Positions 43,676-50,266 of a DNA stretch of 50,266 nt are shown here, in pieces (position 1 is the first letter of the stretch; each line of letters starts with the position of its first letter). The DNA comes from Lachnospiraceae bacterium (GTDB taxonomy: Bacteria; Bacillota; Clostridia; Lachnospirales; Lachnospiraceae). The position numbers were made by a program, and so were the translations under genes. The stretch is from NCBI GenBank assembly GCA_015056915.1, contig SVFK01000016.1, forward strand, positions 1 through 50,266, given 5' to 3'. The notes below the pieces were generated by a model that was given only the letters and a program-made list of their open reading frames with translations, was not told the origin of the DNA and made no database searches.

Positions 43676-44275
43676 ATGCAGATTTTACCTTCTCTCCTGT
43701 TCGGAGTTGCTGCCAGTCTGGATGCCCTTTTGGTAGGAATTACCTACGGTGTCCGGCAAGTACGCATTCCTTTTCGTCAGAATCTTTTTATCAGTCTGGT
43801 TACGTTGCTCGGCACCTGTCTGTCTATTATAGTAGGTGCAGCCTTAAGCCCCTTGCTTCCGGTATTTATTGGCAAGCTTGCCGGAAGCGGCATTCTGACT
43901 TTTCTCGGCATATACTATATATTCAAATTTATGATGGCATCCTGCCAAAAATACCTTCTGAATAAAAAATCCCAACCCTTTCCTACACCTATCATTACAG
44001 AAAACAATAGAAGCTCTTCTCTAATTCTTCGCGAATGCCTTTCGCTAGCTCTTGCTCTCTCTTTAAATAACATGGGAATCGGTTTCAGCGCCAGTATCGC
44101 CGGCCTGTCCCTTGTGTGGGCAGCAATCGTTACTTTCCTTTGCTCCGTCATATTTCTGCTGCTTGGCAATCGGTTGGGATGCTCACCCTTGCTTCAATTT
44201 GGCCAAAAAACAGCAGACCTGATATCCGGTCTGCTGCTGATTATTTTAGGTGTATGTGAAATTGTTTTTAAATGA
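43676..44275 (+). CDS. ytaF: Sporulation membrane protein YtaF
   Basis: A 199-residue protein with about six membrane segments in two repeats: LLFGVAASLDALLVGITYGV near the start and LSLALALSLNNMGIGFSASI in the second half, with conserved acidic/Asn residues as in the MntP/YtaF family. YtaF is linked to sporulation; ion transport is suspected from the fold. Start has GCAGGAGGT upstream. The gene end overlaps the convergent 44268 gene by 8 bp. Confidence 0.9.
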   Translation: MQILPSLLFGVAASLDALLVGITYGVRQVRIPFRQNLFISLVTLLGTCLSIIVGAALSPLLPVFIGKLAGSGILTFLGIYYIFKFMMASCQKYLLNKKSQPFPTPIITENNRSSSLILRECLSLALALSLNNMGIGFSASIAGLSLVWAAIVTFLCSVIFLLLGNRLGCSPLLQFGQKTADLISGLLLIILGVCEIVFK

Positions 44276-44618
44276 TTTCTTTATAAAGTACTAAGGACAC
44301 CTTATCTTCTCCGATGTTAATATCCGCCTTATCAATCATCATCCCCACCAACAACAGCTGGCTGGACTCTCCGGGATCACCGGAGCCTGCCAGCTCCCAG
44401 TAAACATCCTCCATGCCCTCGTTTTTGGGTTCATTGAGGTATTTTTCAAGAGAATGCACTCTTTCTTGATTAATAGGGTCATAATTAGAATCAAAGAATA
44501 TTTTCACTTGATTCCCATGGCGTTCTATTCCCGAATGAATATTATCACTTCCCATAGCAAAAAAATACATGGTCAGTTCTTCAATGATTTTGGCAATCTT
44601 CTTTTCTTCGTGTATCAT
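44268..44618 (-). CDS. Uncharacterised protein in the DUF1576 operon
   Basis: A 116-residue soluble protein with predicted helix-strand alternation: KKIAKIIEELTMYFFAMGSD, GNQVKIFFDSNYDP, EDVYWELAGSGDPGESSQLL. It overlaps the upstream DUF1576 gene by four bases (ATGA), indicating translational coupling. I do not recognise a family. The MYFFAMGSDNIHSG region recalls small regulatory or nucleotide-handling domains, but that is not established. Confidence 0.75.
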   Translation of the reverse strand: MIHEEKKIAKIIEELTMYFFAMGSDNIHSGIERHGNQVKIFFDSNYDPINQERVHSLEKYLNEPKNEGMEDVYWELAGSGDPGESSQLLLVGMMIDKADINIGEDKVSLVLYKEII

Positions 44619-45928
44619 GAATCTCGTCTCCCTCGTTTCTTTTGTCTTCTATTTTCAAACTGCTTCATAAAGCTTTCAAACACCGGAACCATAAAAATGG
44701 CAACACAGCCTGCGCTAAAGCCATTGTTGTACAGATTCAGTCCGCCATACATATCTGCGGTGCACATCACAATGGCTGAATGCAGCATGCCAGCCAGAAC
44801 GCCCTGTAACACACCAAACTGCCCTGCAATAGGCGCAAGACCCACCGCGAAAATAGCTGCCAGCTGTATCCCCGGCATAGTGACATCATATTGACTGAAA
44901 AAGGAAAATGCATATACCCCCAACAACACCGGCCAGTAATTTTTTACATGTACACCGAAAGCGGCAAAACCAAAGGACATCCAGACCGCTCCCACTACCG
45001 GCCCTGACAAGTCGCCGCCGATAAGCAATATATAAGTGAGACCAATGATTCCCACCAGACCCATATTCATCAGACTGGCTCCCGGTCCATCCATCAATAC
45101 AAAATCGGAAACCGCGCGACCGGGACGATGCACTATAGATATTAGTTTGTCGATTTTTCCTCTATTTATCCACAAGCCCATAAGCACGGCAATGACAAAA
45201 TACACATACATCCCCACTGCCAGTGGATGAGACACGCCTTCCTGCCAGATTAACACAGACTGGCTCTGCAAACCAAAGGCACGAAAGAGGCATACCAGTA
45301 CAAAGGCTAACAGACCCGCAGAGAATCCCACGTTAAACAAATTATAGCCCATATGCATGGACGCCGTATGCATGGACAGGGGAGATATAACAAAGCCCAG
45401 GAAAATGCCCACGACTATGGCAAGTACAAAATTCACCGGCTTGGAAAAGGGTAATAAGTATATAATCTCTGTCACAAAGGGCGCCAGTCCCGTACCAAAC
45501 AGGCCCATGTAAATATATCGTCCAAAACGCATATGATGCAGCTTGGCATACAGAAACGTACCCAGAAGTATCGGCACGATATTAACAATGTTTTTGCCCC
45601 ACAAGGCGTATCCTGCATTGATATACAGCACTGCCATGGTAGGACCGGTAAAGGGAATCTTCTCCACCAATAAAAGTATCTTGCAGACAGACATTACGAG
45701 AGCCGCATTTAAAAACGCCGCACCATATCCCGCCAGCACAAAATAATCCGTAATTAATGCATCTCTGGATACAATAATCTGAATCATGCCCTGTACCAGT
45801 TGCTTAGGTGTTGCGCTAAAAAAAGCCATCAAATATAACAGCACATTTGTAGTTAAGGTAAATAGCAGTAGCTCTTTACCATCGGTCTTTTCCCGAAGCC
45901 TTTGCAAATATGATTTTTGATTCTCCAT
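44615..45928 (-). CDS. DUF1576 family membrane protein
   Basis: About 437 residues, around 11 membrane segments with many Gly. Resembles DUF1576 proteins of clostridia: YINAGYALWGKNIVNIVPIL, SPLSMHTASMHMGYNLFNVG and GGLNLYNNGFSAG near the end show duplicated YN(L/N)xNxGFSAG motifs of two halves. Start at 45928 follows AAGGAA; the frame extends 34 codons upstream without a site. Role unknown, transport suspected. Confidence 0.88.
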   Translation of the reverse strand: MENQKSYLQRLREKTDGKELLLFTLTTNVLLYLMAFFSATPKQLVQGMIQIIVSRDALITDYFVLAGYGAAFLNAALVMSVCKILLLVEKIPFTGPTMAVLYINAGYALWGKNIVNIVPILLGTFLYAKLHHMRFGRYIYMGLFGTGLAPFVTEIIYLLPFSKPVNFVLAIVVGIFLGFVISPLSMHTASMHMGYNLFNVGFSAGLLAFVLVCLFRAFGLQSQSVLIWQEGVSHPLAVGMYVYFVIAVLMGLWINRGKIDKLISIVHRPGRAVSDFVLMDGPGASLMNMGLVGIIGLTYILLIGGDLSGPVVGAVWMSFGFAAFGVHVKNYWPVLLGVYAFSFFSQYDVTMPGIQLAAIFAVGLAPIAGQFGVLQGVLAGMLHSAIVMCTADMYGGLNLYNNGFSAGCVAIFMVPVFESFMKQFENRRQKKRGRRDS

Positions 45929-46131
45929 ATTTTTCCTTACTATAGATTTCTTTTCTATTGATTTCTGCTCATTTTCAACATTGTAACATGCATTCCTCTG
46001 TTTGCATATCGAAATCTGTAAAATAGGCATTTAGAGCAATGCAGTATCTATTATCAGAATAATTATCCGCAAATTCGCAAAAAATATTTTTTGAGTACTT
46101 ATTTTGAATATGAATGACAGAGGAATCTCCT

Positions 46132-47598
46132 ATGAATGATAACACATTACTTTCCACTTCCTTACAGGAAAATATTGCAGCCCTTGAGCGACTGCTTCCC
46201 ATCGGAACAAGCTTTGATTTGGTATCCCGTCATCTCTATCTGGGTGATACTCCCGCTTATTGGCTGGGTGTGAATGGTCTATGCAGGACTGAAATTCTTC
46301 AACAGATTTTCTCAGATTTGCAGAATCCTCTCTATGTCAAGAATGGACAGGTGGAGGATATTGTGCGTTTTATGAGTGCCAAAATCGGTTATGCTCAGGT
46401 AACACTTACCGATTCCATGGAAGAAATATTGCGAAATGTGTTAAGCGGTCCCTCCGTGCTTTTTATTGACGGATTTGCGCAGGCGCTTCTTATTGATGTG
46501 CGTACTTATCCCACACGCAGTATCTCTGAGCCGGATGCCGAGAAGATTACAAGAGGCGCAAGAGACGGTTTCGTGGAAACTCTGCTGTTTAATGCCAACC
46601 TAATCCGGCGCCGTGTGCGCTCCACGGACCTTACCTTTGCCATACACAATGTAGGCACAGACAGCAAAACCGATGTGGCTATCGCCTACCTGGGGCACTC
46701 TGTCAATCAAGAGCTATTAGAGGCACTGACACACACATTGCAAAACCTGAAGGTAACATCCCTGACTATGGGCTCCAAAAGTCTGGAGGAGCTGCTGGTG
46801 AAGAAGCATTGGTGGAATCCCCTGCCCAGCATTCAGCTTACGGAACGCCCTGATGTGGCATGTAGCTATCTGCTGGAGGGTCATATTCTGATTATTGTGG
46901 ACAACTCCCCCGGTGTACTGATATTACCCGGTACGATTTTTCAATTTACACAAAGCCCCGAGGACTATTATAAAAGCCCTCTGATTGGCAGTTATTTTCG
47001 CCTGGTGCGACTGGCCTGTATTCCGGTCAGTCTGCTGTTGATGCCCTTATTCCTGCTTGTGACAGCGTACTTCCCGGAGTTTGCACAAAGATTGCAGCTT
47101 CTTCACACGGAGAACCTGACTCCCATCCGACTCATTGTGTATGTGATAGCAGTAGAATTTATTCTTGACCTGTTCAGGTATTCCGCTTCTGTCAGTTCCA
47201 GCCACGTCTCGGGCTCTCTTTCAATTGTGGGCGGCTTAATCATAGGCGACATTGCCGTTAATTTAAACTGGGCTTCTCCGGAAGTGCTCTTCTATGGTGC
47301 TGTCACACTATTAACATCTCTATCCATATCCAGCGTGGAATTTGCGGATGCGCTCCGGGTTTATCGGATTTTCCTTGTGATTGTCACAGGGTTCTTTGGC
47401 CTGCCCGGCTTTATCATCGGAATGACACTTGTGTCATTATCCATTGCTACCACACCCTCCTTTGGCGGCATGAGCTACTTTTGGCCGCTTGTCCCTTTTA
47501 ATGGAAAAGCACTGCGCAACCTGCTATTCCGTTGCCCCACCTACAAGGCTCAGCCCAGCAGGGTATGGAATCGAGGGCATGTAACCAAAAGATTTTGA
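46132..47598 (+). CDS. SpoVAF/GerA-family spore germination protein
   Basis: About 488 residues. An N-terminal soluble domain (about 1-280) contains LFIDGFAQALLIDVRTYPTR, ITRGARDGFVETLLFNANLI and VDNSPGVLILPGTIFQF; then QSPEDYYKSPLIGSYFRLVR leads into about five membrane segments with SIVGGLIIGDIAVNLNWASP. This is the GerA alpha-subunit architecture, closest to SpoVAF by motif. It acts in the inner spore membrane during germination. No partner B/C subunit or other spoVA gene is adjacent. Start has GAGGAA. Confidence 0.9.
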   Translation: MNDNTLLSTSLQENIAALERLLPIGTSFDLVSRHLYLGDTPAYWLGVNGLCRTEILQQIFSDLQNPLYVKNGQVEDIVRFMSAKIGYAQVTLTDSMEEILRNVLSGPSVLFIDGFAQALLIDVRTYPTRSISEPDAEKITRGARDGFVETLLFNANLIRRRVRSTDLTFAIHNVGTDSKTDVAIAYLGHSVNQELLEALTHTLQNLKVTSLTMGSKSLEELLVKKHWWNPLPSIQLTERPDVACSYLLEGHILIIVDNSPGVLILPGTIFQFTQSPEDYYKSPLIGSYFRLVRLACIPVSLLLMPLFLLVTAYFPEFAQRLQLLHTENLTPIRLIVYVIAVEFILDLFRYSASVSSSHVSGSLSIVGGLIIGDIAVNLNWASPEVLFYGAVTLLTSLSISSVEFADALRVYRIFLVIVTGFFGLPGFIIGMTLVSLSIATTPSFGGMSYFWPLVPFNGKALRNLLFRCPTYKAQPSRVWNRGHVTKRF

Positions 47599-47604
47599 AA
47601 ATCC

Positions 47605-48933
47605 TTATAAAAATGGCACCATATACACCGGTAAGCATAAGATATCTTCATCCTTAGACAAATCTTTGGTGTATACTAAATAACGCCGCAGAATTCTATC
47701 TGAGAATTTCTGAGTAAATGCATCCAGCGAGGCATGAGCTTTATAACCGGAGGATTTGATTTCAATTGGGCAGACTTTATTCTTTCGTGCCAAAAGGAAA
47801 TCAATCTCATAATTATGTCTGGAAGACTCATTCATAAAGGTATGATAGAACAGCTCATCTCCATTTGCTGCCAACAGTTGTGCCACTACATTTTCATATA
47901 GATATCCCAAATTTGCACTAAGCTTATCGTTCAGCAACTTCTCGTAAATAATGTTTTCCGTAAAATCCTTATCCTTGAACATCAGTGTTACAAACAATCC
48001 TGTATCACACAAGAATAATTTATACTTTGCCAAATCCTTGTTATTTGCCATTCCTGCGTTTGGGTCATTTACGTGGTAAGCTACTAAAACGGTTCGAGAA
48101 TCTTTCAATTGTGCAATCAGCTCCAATGTTCTATCCGCGCGGTCACCCTCTAAAACGCTGGAAATCTGGTATCGGGAAGCATTTTTATTTAACTGTTCCG
48201 GTATGGCATCAAATATAAGTGAACTCTTTCCTGTAGGGTCGATTTTTTTAAAGTCAACCTCATACAGGCTCAAAATATCCCTTTTTATCATATCGACTTT
48301 TCGAAAATTATTGGTTTGAATATATTCATTTACTGCTTGAGGCATACCTCCAACCAACATATATAATCGAAAATCACGAAGTAGCTTTCGATTCATTTGA
48401 TCACCCAATGGCTTCTTCGATTCATATACTTTCTTAAGAAGCGGCATAGTAGAGGTATCCCCCAACGCCCACAGAAATTCTTCATAGTCCATCGGATACA
48501 TACTTATTTTTCGTTCTTCACTGGGAATTAAAATATCCTTAACATTTTGCTTGATGGAAACCAACGAACCGGTTTCAATATAATCATACCTATGGTCTTT
48601 TACCAAAGATTTGATTGCCTGTCTTGCCAATGGACATAACTGTACTTCATCAAAAATGATTAAAGAATTCCTTTCATGTAAATCTACCTTGTATTGCAGC
48701 TGTAATTGTAGAAATAAGTAGTCCAAGTCGGATATATCTTCAAACAGTTCTTTTACTGTCTTTGATGCAGTGGCAAAATCTATGAGAATATAACTTTCGT
48801 ATTCGTTTTTCCCGAATTCCTCCACAACTGTGGATTTCCCAATTCGTCGTGCCCCCTCAATCAAGAGTGCTGTATTGCCATTTGATTCATTTTTCCAGTC
48901 CAAAAGCTTACTATATATCTTTCTTTTAAACAT
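47605..48933 (-). CDS. AAA_14/DUF4143-type ATP-binding protein
   Basis: A 442-residue protein: N-terminal ATPase with Walker A LIEGARRIGKSTVVEEFGKN and Walker B SLIIFDEVQLCPLARQAIKS, arginine-sensor region ETGSLVSIKQ, and a C-terminal DUF4143 nuclease-like domain with YEIDFLLARKNKVCPIEIKS (PD-(D/E)xK-like D..E.K). Common, poorly characterised family in anaerobes, often in multiple genomic copies. Good GGAGG site. It lies next to the duplicated tRNA-Gly end, which hints at an accessory location. Confidence 0.9.
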   Translation of the reverse strand: MFKRKIYSKLLDWKNESNGNTALLIEGARRIGKSTVVEEFGKNEYESYILIDFATASKTVKELFEDISDLDYLFLQLQLQYKVDLHERNSLIIFDEVQLCPLARQAIKSLVKDHRYDYIETGSLVSIKQNVKDILIPSEERKISMYPMDYEEFLWALGDTSTMPLLKKVYESKKPLGDQMNRKLLRDFRLYMLVGGMPQAVNEYIQTNNFRKVDMIKRDILSLYEVDFKKIDPTGKSSLIFDAIPEQLNKNASRYQISSVLEGDRADRTLELIAQLKDSRTVLVAYHVNDPNAGMANNKDLAKYKLFLCDTGLFVTLMFKDKDFTENIIYEKLLNDKLSANLGYLYENVVAQLLAANGDELFYHTFMNESSRHNYEIDFLLARKNKVCPIEIKSSGYKAHASLDAFTQKFSDRILRRYLVYTKDLSKDEDILCLPVYMVPFL

Positions 48934-49014
48934 GATATGCCTCCATAAACAAAAATCGCATTTTTTAAAAGAGATTTGTAAGAAATGAAAACGTCCTCAC
49001 TTTTTCAAAAGCAT

Positions 49015-49110
49015 AATGAGCGCGAGACGGCGCACGAGGTCCGGGGGACCTCGGCTTTGCGCGGACCGGAGCGGAGCGGAAAAGATCGAATCTTCGAGTC
49101 CAGGATTGGA
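49015..49110. other. GC-rich hairpin region with copy of the tRNA-Gly 3' end
   Basis: The 12 bases AGCGCGAGACGG at 49019-49030 repeat the tRNA-Gly 3' end at 49155-49166, and the bases before each copy (CTTTTTCAAA) also match. Between lie hairpins CGAGGTCC/GGACCTCG (49033-49051) and CGAGTCC/GGACTCG. Composition is far more GC-rich than neighbours. Possible att-like duplication. Confidence 0.55.
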
Positions 49111-49114
49111 CTCG

Positions 49115-49151
49115 AAAAAAGCAGCGATACCATTCGATATCACTGCTTTTT
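49115..49151 (-). terminator. Terminator of tRNA-Gly
   Basis: Stem AAAAAGCAG.GATA / TATC.CTGCTTTTT with an 8-base loop and a minus-strand T6 tract, 3 bp past the tRNA. Confidence 0.88.
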
Positions 49152-49154
49152 CAA

Positions 49155-49226
<72 letters not shown>

Positions 49227-49339
49227 ATACAATTTACAGGTATAAAACCTGTATTTTGAAGGTATGAAATTATATGTTACGGCATCCCAAAGCGCAATCT
49301 TCTTTAGTGTGCCTCGCTGTGTTCCTCACAGCAAAATTT

Positions 49340-49368
49340 ATAATACATGGTATATCGGAAAATGTCAA
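49340..49368 (-). promoter_or_regulatory. Promoter upstream of tRNA-Gly
   Basis: Minus-strand -35 TTGACA (49363-49368), 17-bp spacer, -10 TATTAT (49340-49345). The transcript would carry an unusually long leader of about 105 nt with a GCTGTG/CACAGC hairpin before the tRNA. Confidence 0.75.
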
Positions 49369-49410
49369 GTATAAATTGAAATAATTTATAAAATTAGCTA
49401 TTACCGGATT

Positions 49411-50079
49411 TCATGCAAAATACAACAGTGCACCCAGCACCATACCGTTGCTGCAACCTCTTTTTACCAAAAAACGTAACAAATATGCAAATGCGCCTGC
49501 CATTAACAACATCTGTACAATGGAGTAAAACACCAATCCATTGATTCCTATGCCATTTTCCAGACTCACGCAAAATTTCCAAAAGTATGTATGCAGGGGT
49601 GGGTGAAATCTGGTTATCTCCGAAATTCCCATTGCCTCCAACGTCTGAATCGTAATGTCATAAGAAAAAATACCGGAATAGTATGCCAAATAACAGGGTA
49701 TCCATGCCACGAAAATAATTACCGCCATTAGTATAGGGTATCGGAACACCTTCCATGTTACCTTTTGACTGCGCTTCTCGTACTTATCCAGCTGAACAAA
49801 AATTAAATTAATAATTGCCGACAATAGTGTCATAAATCCAACAAAAGTAATCGCAGCCTTCACAAAGCCCCTGGATGTAAACAAGCTCTGTATACTATTC
49901 TCCGTGTAAACTGTGTGTCCTACCACAAGAGAAATAGACAGTAATCCAGCAAATATGGCACTGTGCAGTTTTAATCTTTTTCCTTTAACAGAAAAGCCTC
50001 TTTCTATTAGAAAGAAAGCCCCTACATCTTCTCGGTAACTTCTTTCTCGAAAGCAGGGTGCAATCCCAATGTCATTTAG
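49411..50079 (-). pseudogene. Truncated DUF6020-like membrane protein gene
   Basis: An open frame of about 222 codons with four or five membrane segments; PILMAVIIFVAWIPCYLAYY then SGIFSYDITIQTLEAMG and HPPLHTYFWKF match the N-terminal third of DUF6020-type membrane proteins, normally about 500 residues or more. It ends abruptly at GALLYFA followed by the tRNA-Gly promoter, so the C-terminal part is lost. Upstream the frame runs into the palindromic repeat and meets a stop codon without any ATG; a GTG at 49926 lacks a ribosome site. Broken at both ends. Confidence 0.7.
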
Positions 50080-50092
50080 TTAAGGATGACAT
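50069..50092. repeat. Palindromic intergenic repeat, copy 2
   Basis: Same 24-bp core as 101-124 in opposite orientation, 7-base arms ATGTCAT/ATGACAT. It sits at the broken 5' end of the DUF6020-like frame, and a terminator-like hairpin follows about 20 bp later, as at copy 1. Confidence 0.78.
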
Positions 50093-50111
50093 CATGGCCA
50101 ACGAAAATTAT

Positions 50112-50145
50112 GCGAGGTACATTTTGATGTACCCCGCTATTTTTT
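50112..50145 (+). terminator. Terminator-like hairpin after repeat copy 2
   Basis: GCG.GGTACAT / ATGTACC..CGC stem followed by a T-rich tract (TATTTTTT). No upstream plus-strand gene is visible that it would terminate. Confidence 0.75.
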
Positions 50146-50197
50146 GCCTCAAAATCAAAAAACTCTTGACAAATAATCAAAAATATGTGGCGCAGCC

Positions 50198-50223
50198 CCT
50201 TGAATATATACATTTCAAGGAGG
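50198..50223 (+). promoter_or_regulatory. Ribosome-site-sequestering hairpin
   Basis: CCTTGAA (50198-50204) pairs with TTCAAGG (50214-50220), which overlaps the AAGGAGG ribosome site of the next gene. The hairpin would hide the site and lower translation unless melted. A TTGACA at 50165-50170 may be its -35 box. Confidence 0.6.
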
Positions 50224-50229
50224 TTTTGT

Positions 50230-50266
50230 ATGCATTATGCAACACATGTAAAATCAGTTTTAGAAA
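50230..50266 (+). CDS. 5' end of an unidentified gene, cut by the window
   Basis: ATG behind a strong AAGGAGG site; the 12 visible complete codons read MHYATHVKSVLE and run off the window. The MHY...K..L pattern is reminiscent of the first residues of SPL-type radical SAM proteins, but too little is present to decide. Confidence 0.6.
   Translation, partial: MHYATHVKSVLE

Overview
The window looks like chromosomal DNA of a low-to-moderate GC, strictly anaerobic, spore-forming and probably motile Clostridia member, most likely Lachnospiraceae. The evidence is a reversed-order rubrerythrin behind a PerR-like regulator, YtaF and a SpoVAF/GerA-type germination protein, a stand-alone CheY, a PilZ protein, a luxS-mtnN pair, DUF1576 and TSCPD proteins, strong AGGAGG-type ribosome sites and Gram-positive style promoters and terminators. 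The genus assignment is inference; there is no rRNA here.

Layout. 1-4.2 kb: DUF4173 / HTH / DUF2975 membrane module, cheY, tatD. 4.2-7.1 kb: accessory island with an IS110 transposase remnant, a HaeIII-type (predicted GGCC) restriction enzyme and its cytosine-5 methyltransferase, then a GC-rich hairpin region next to tRNA-Lys(CTT). 7.1-10.5 kb: Fur-family regulator with a His-rich metal permease and an operator at its promoter, an RlmI-type methyltransferase, tRNA-Pro(CGG). 10.5-16.9 kb: minus-strand housekeeping run (small ORF, O-antigen-ligase-like polymerase, AI-2E-type permease, RluA pseudouridine synthase, RsmF methyltransferase) and an unrecognised two-gene cassette. 17.1-24.4 kb: membrane-anchored S33 hydrolase, HEPN/MNT pair, two-component system, PerR-like regulator and rubrerythrin, SDR and GNAT genes. 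24.6-31.2 kb: ion-transporter superfamily permease, cytidylate-kinase-like protein, STAS-like and PilZ proteins, M20 peptidase, luxS-mtnN, and a 242-bp palindromic element. 31.2-41.6 kb: GtrA, 2-hydroxyacid dehydrogenase, zinc-ribbon membrane protein, glucose-6-phosphate isomerase, GH43 glycosidase, TSCPD, MurG, TIGR01440 protein, AAA ATPase. 41.6-48.9 kb: 54-bp tandem array, second permease, small regulators, YtaF, DUF1576, SpoVAF-like protein, DUF4143-type ATPase. 48.9-50.3 kb: tRNA-Gly(GCC), a doubly truncated membrane-protein gene, and the start of a new gene.

Genes that work together: luxS and mtnN remove S-adenosylhomocysteine, the by-product of the several SAM-dependent methyltransferases here. 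The PerR-like regulator and rubrerythrin form a peroxide-defence unit. The Fur-like regulator and His-rich permease form a metal-homeostasis unit. The HaeIII-like pair is a complete type II restriction-modification system.

The most unusual material is non-coding: (i) a 242-bp near-complete palindrome after mtnN that shares a 38-bp segment (33/38 identical) with DNA after the 41974-43140 permease gene; (ii) an identical 27-bp sequence with a palindromic core at both window ends in opposite orientation, each followed by a terminator-like hairpin; (iii) a 54-bp tandem array; (iv) GC-rich hairpin regions beside two tRNA genes. No CRISPR array, prophage or intact insertion sequence was found.
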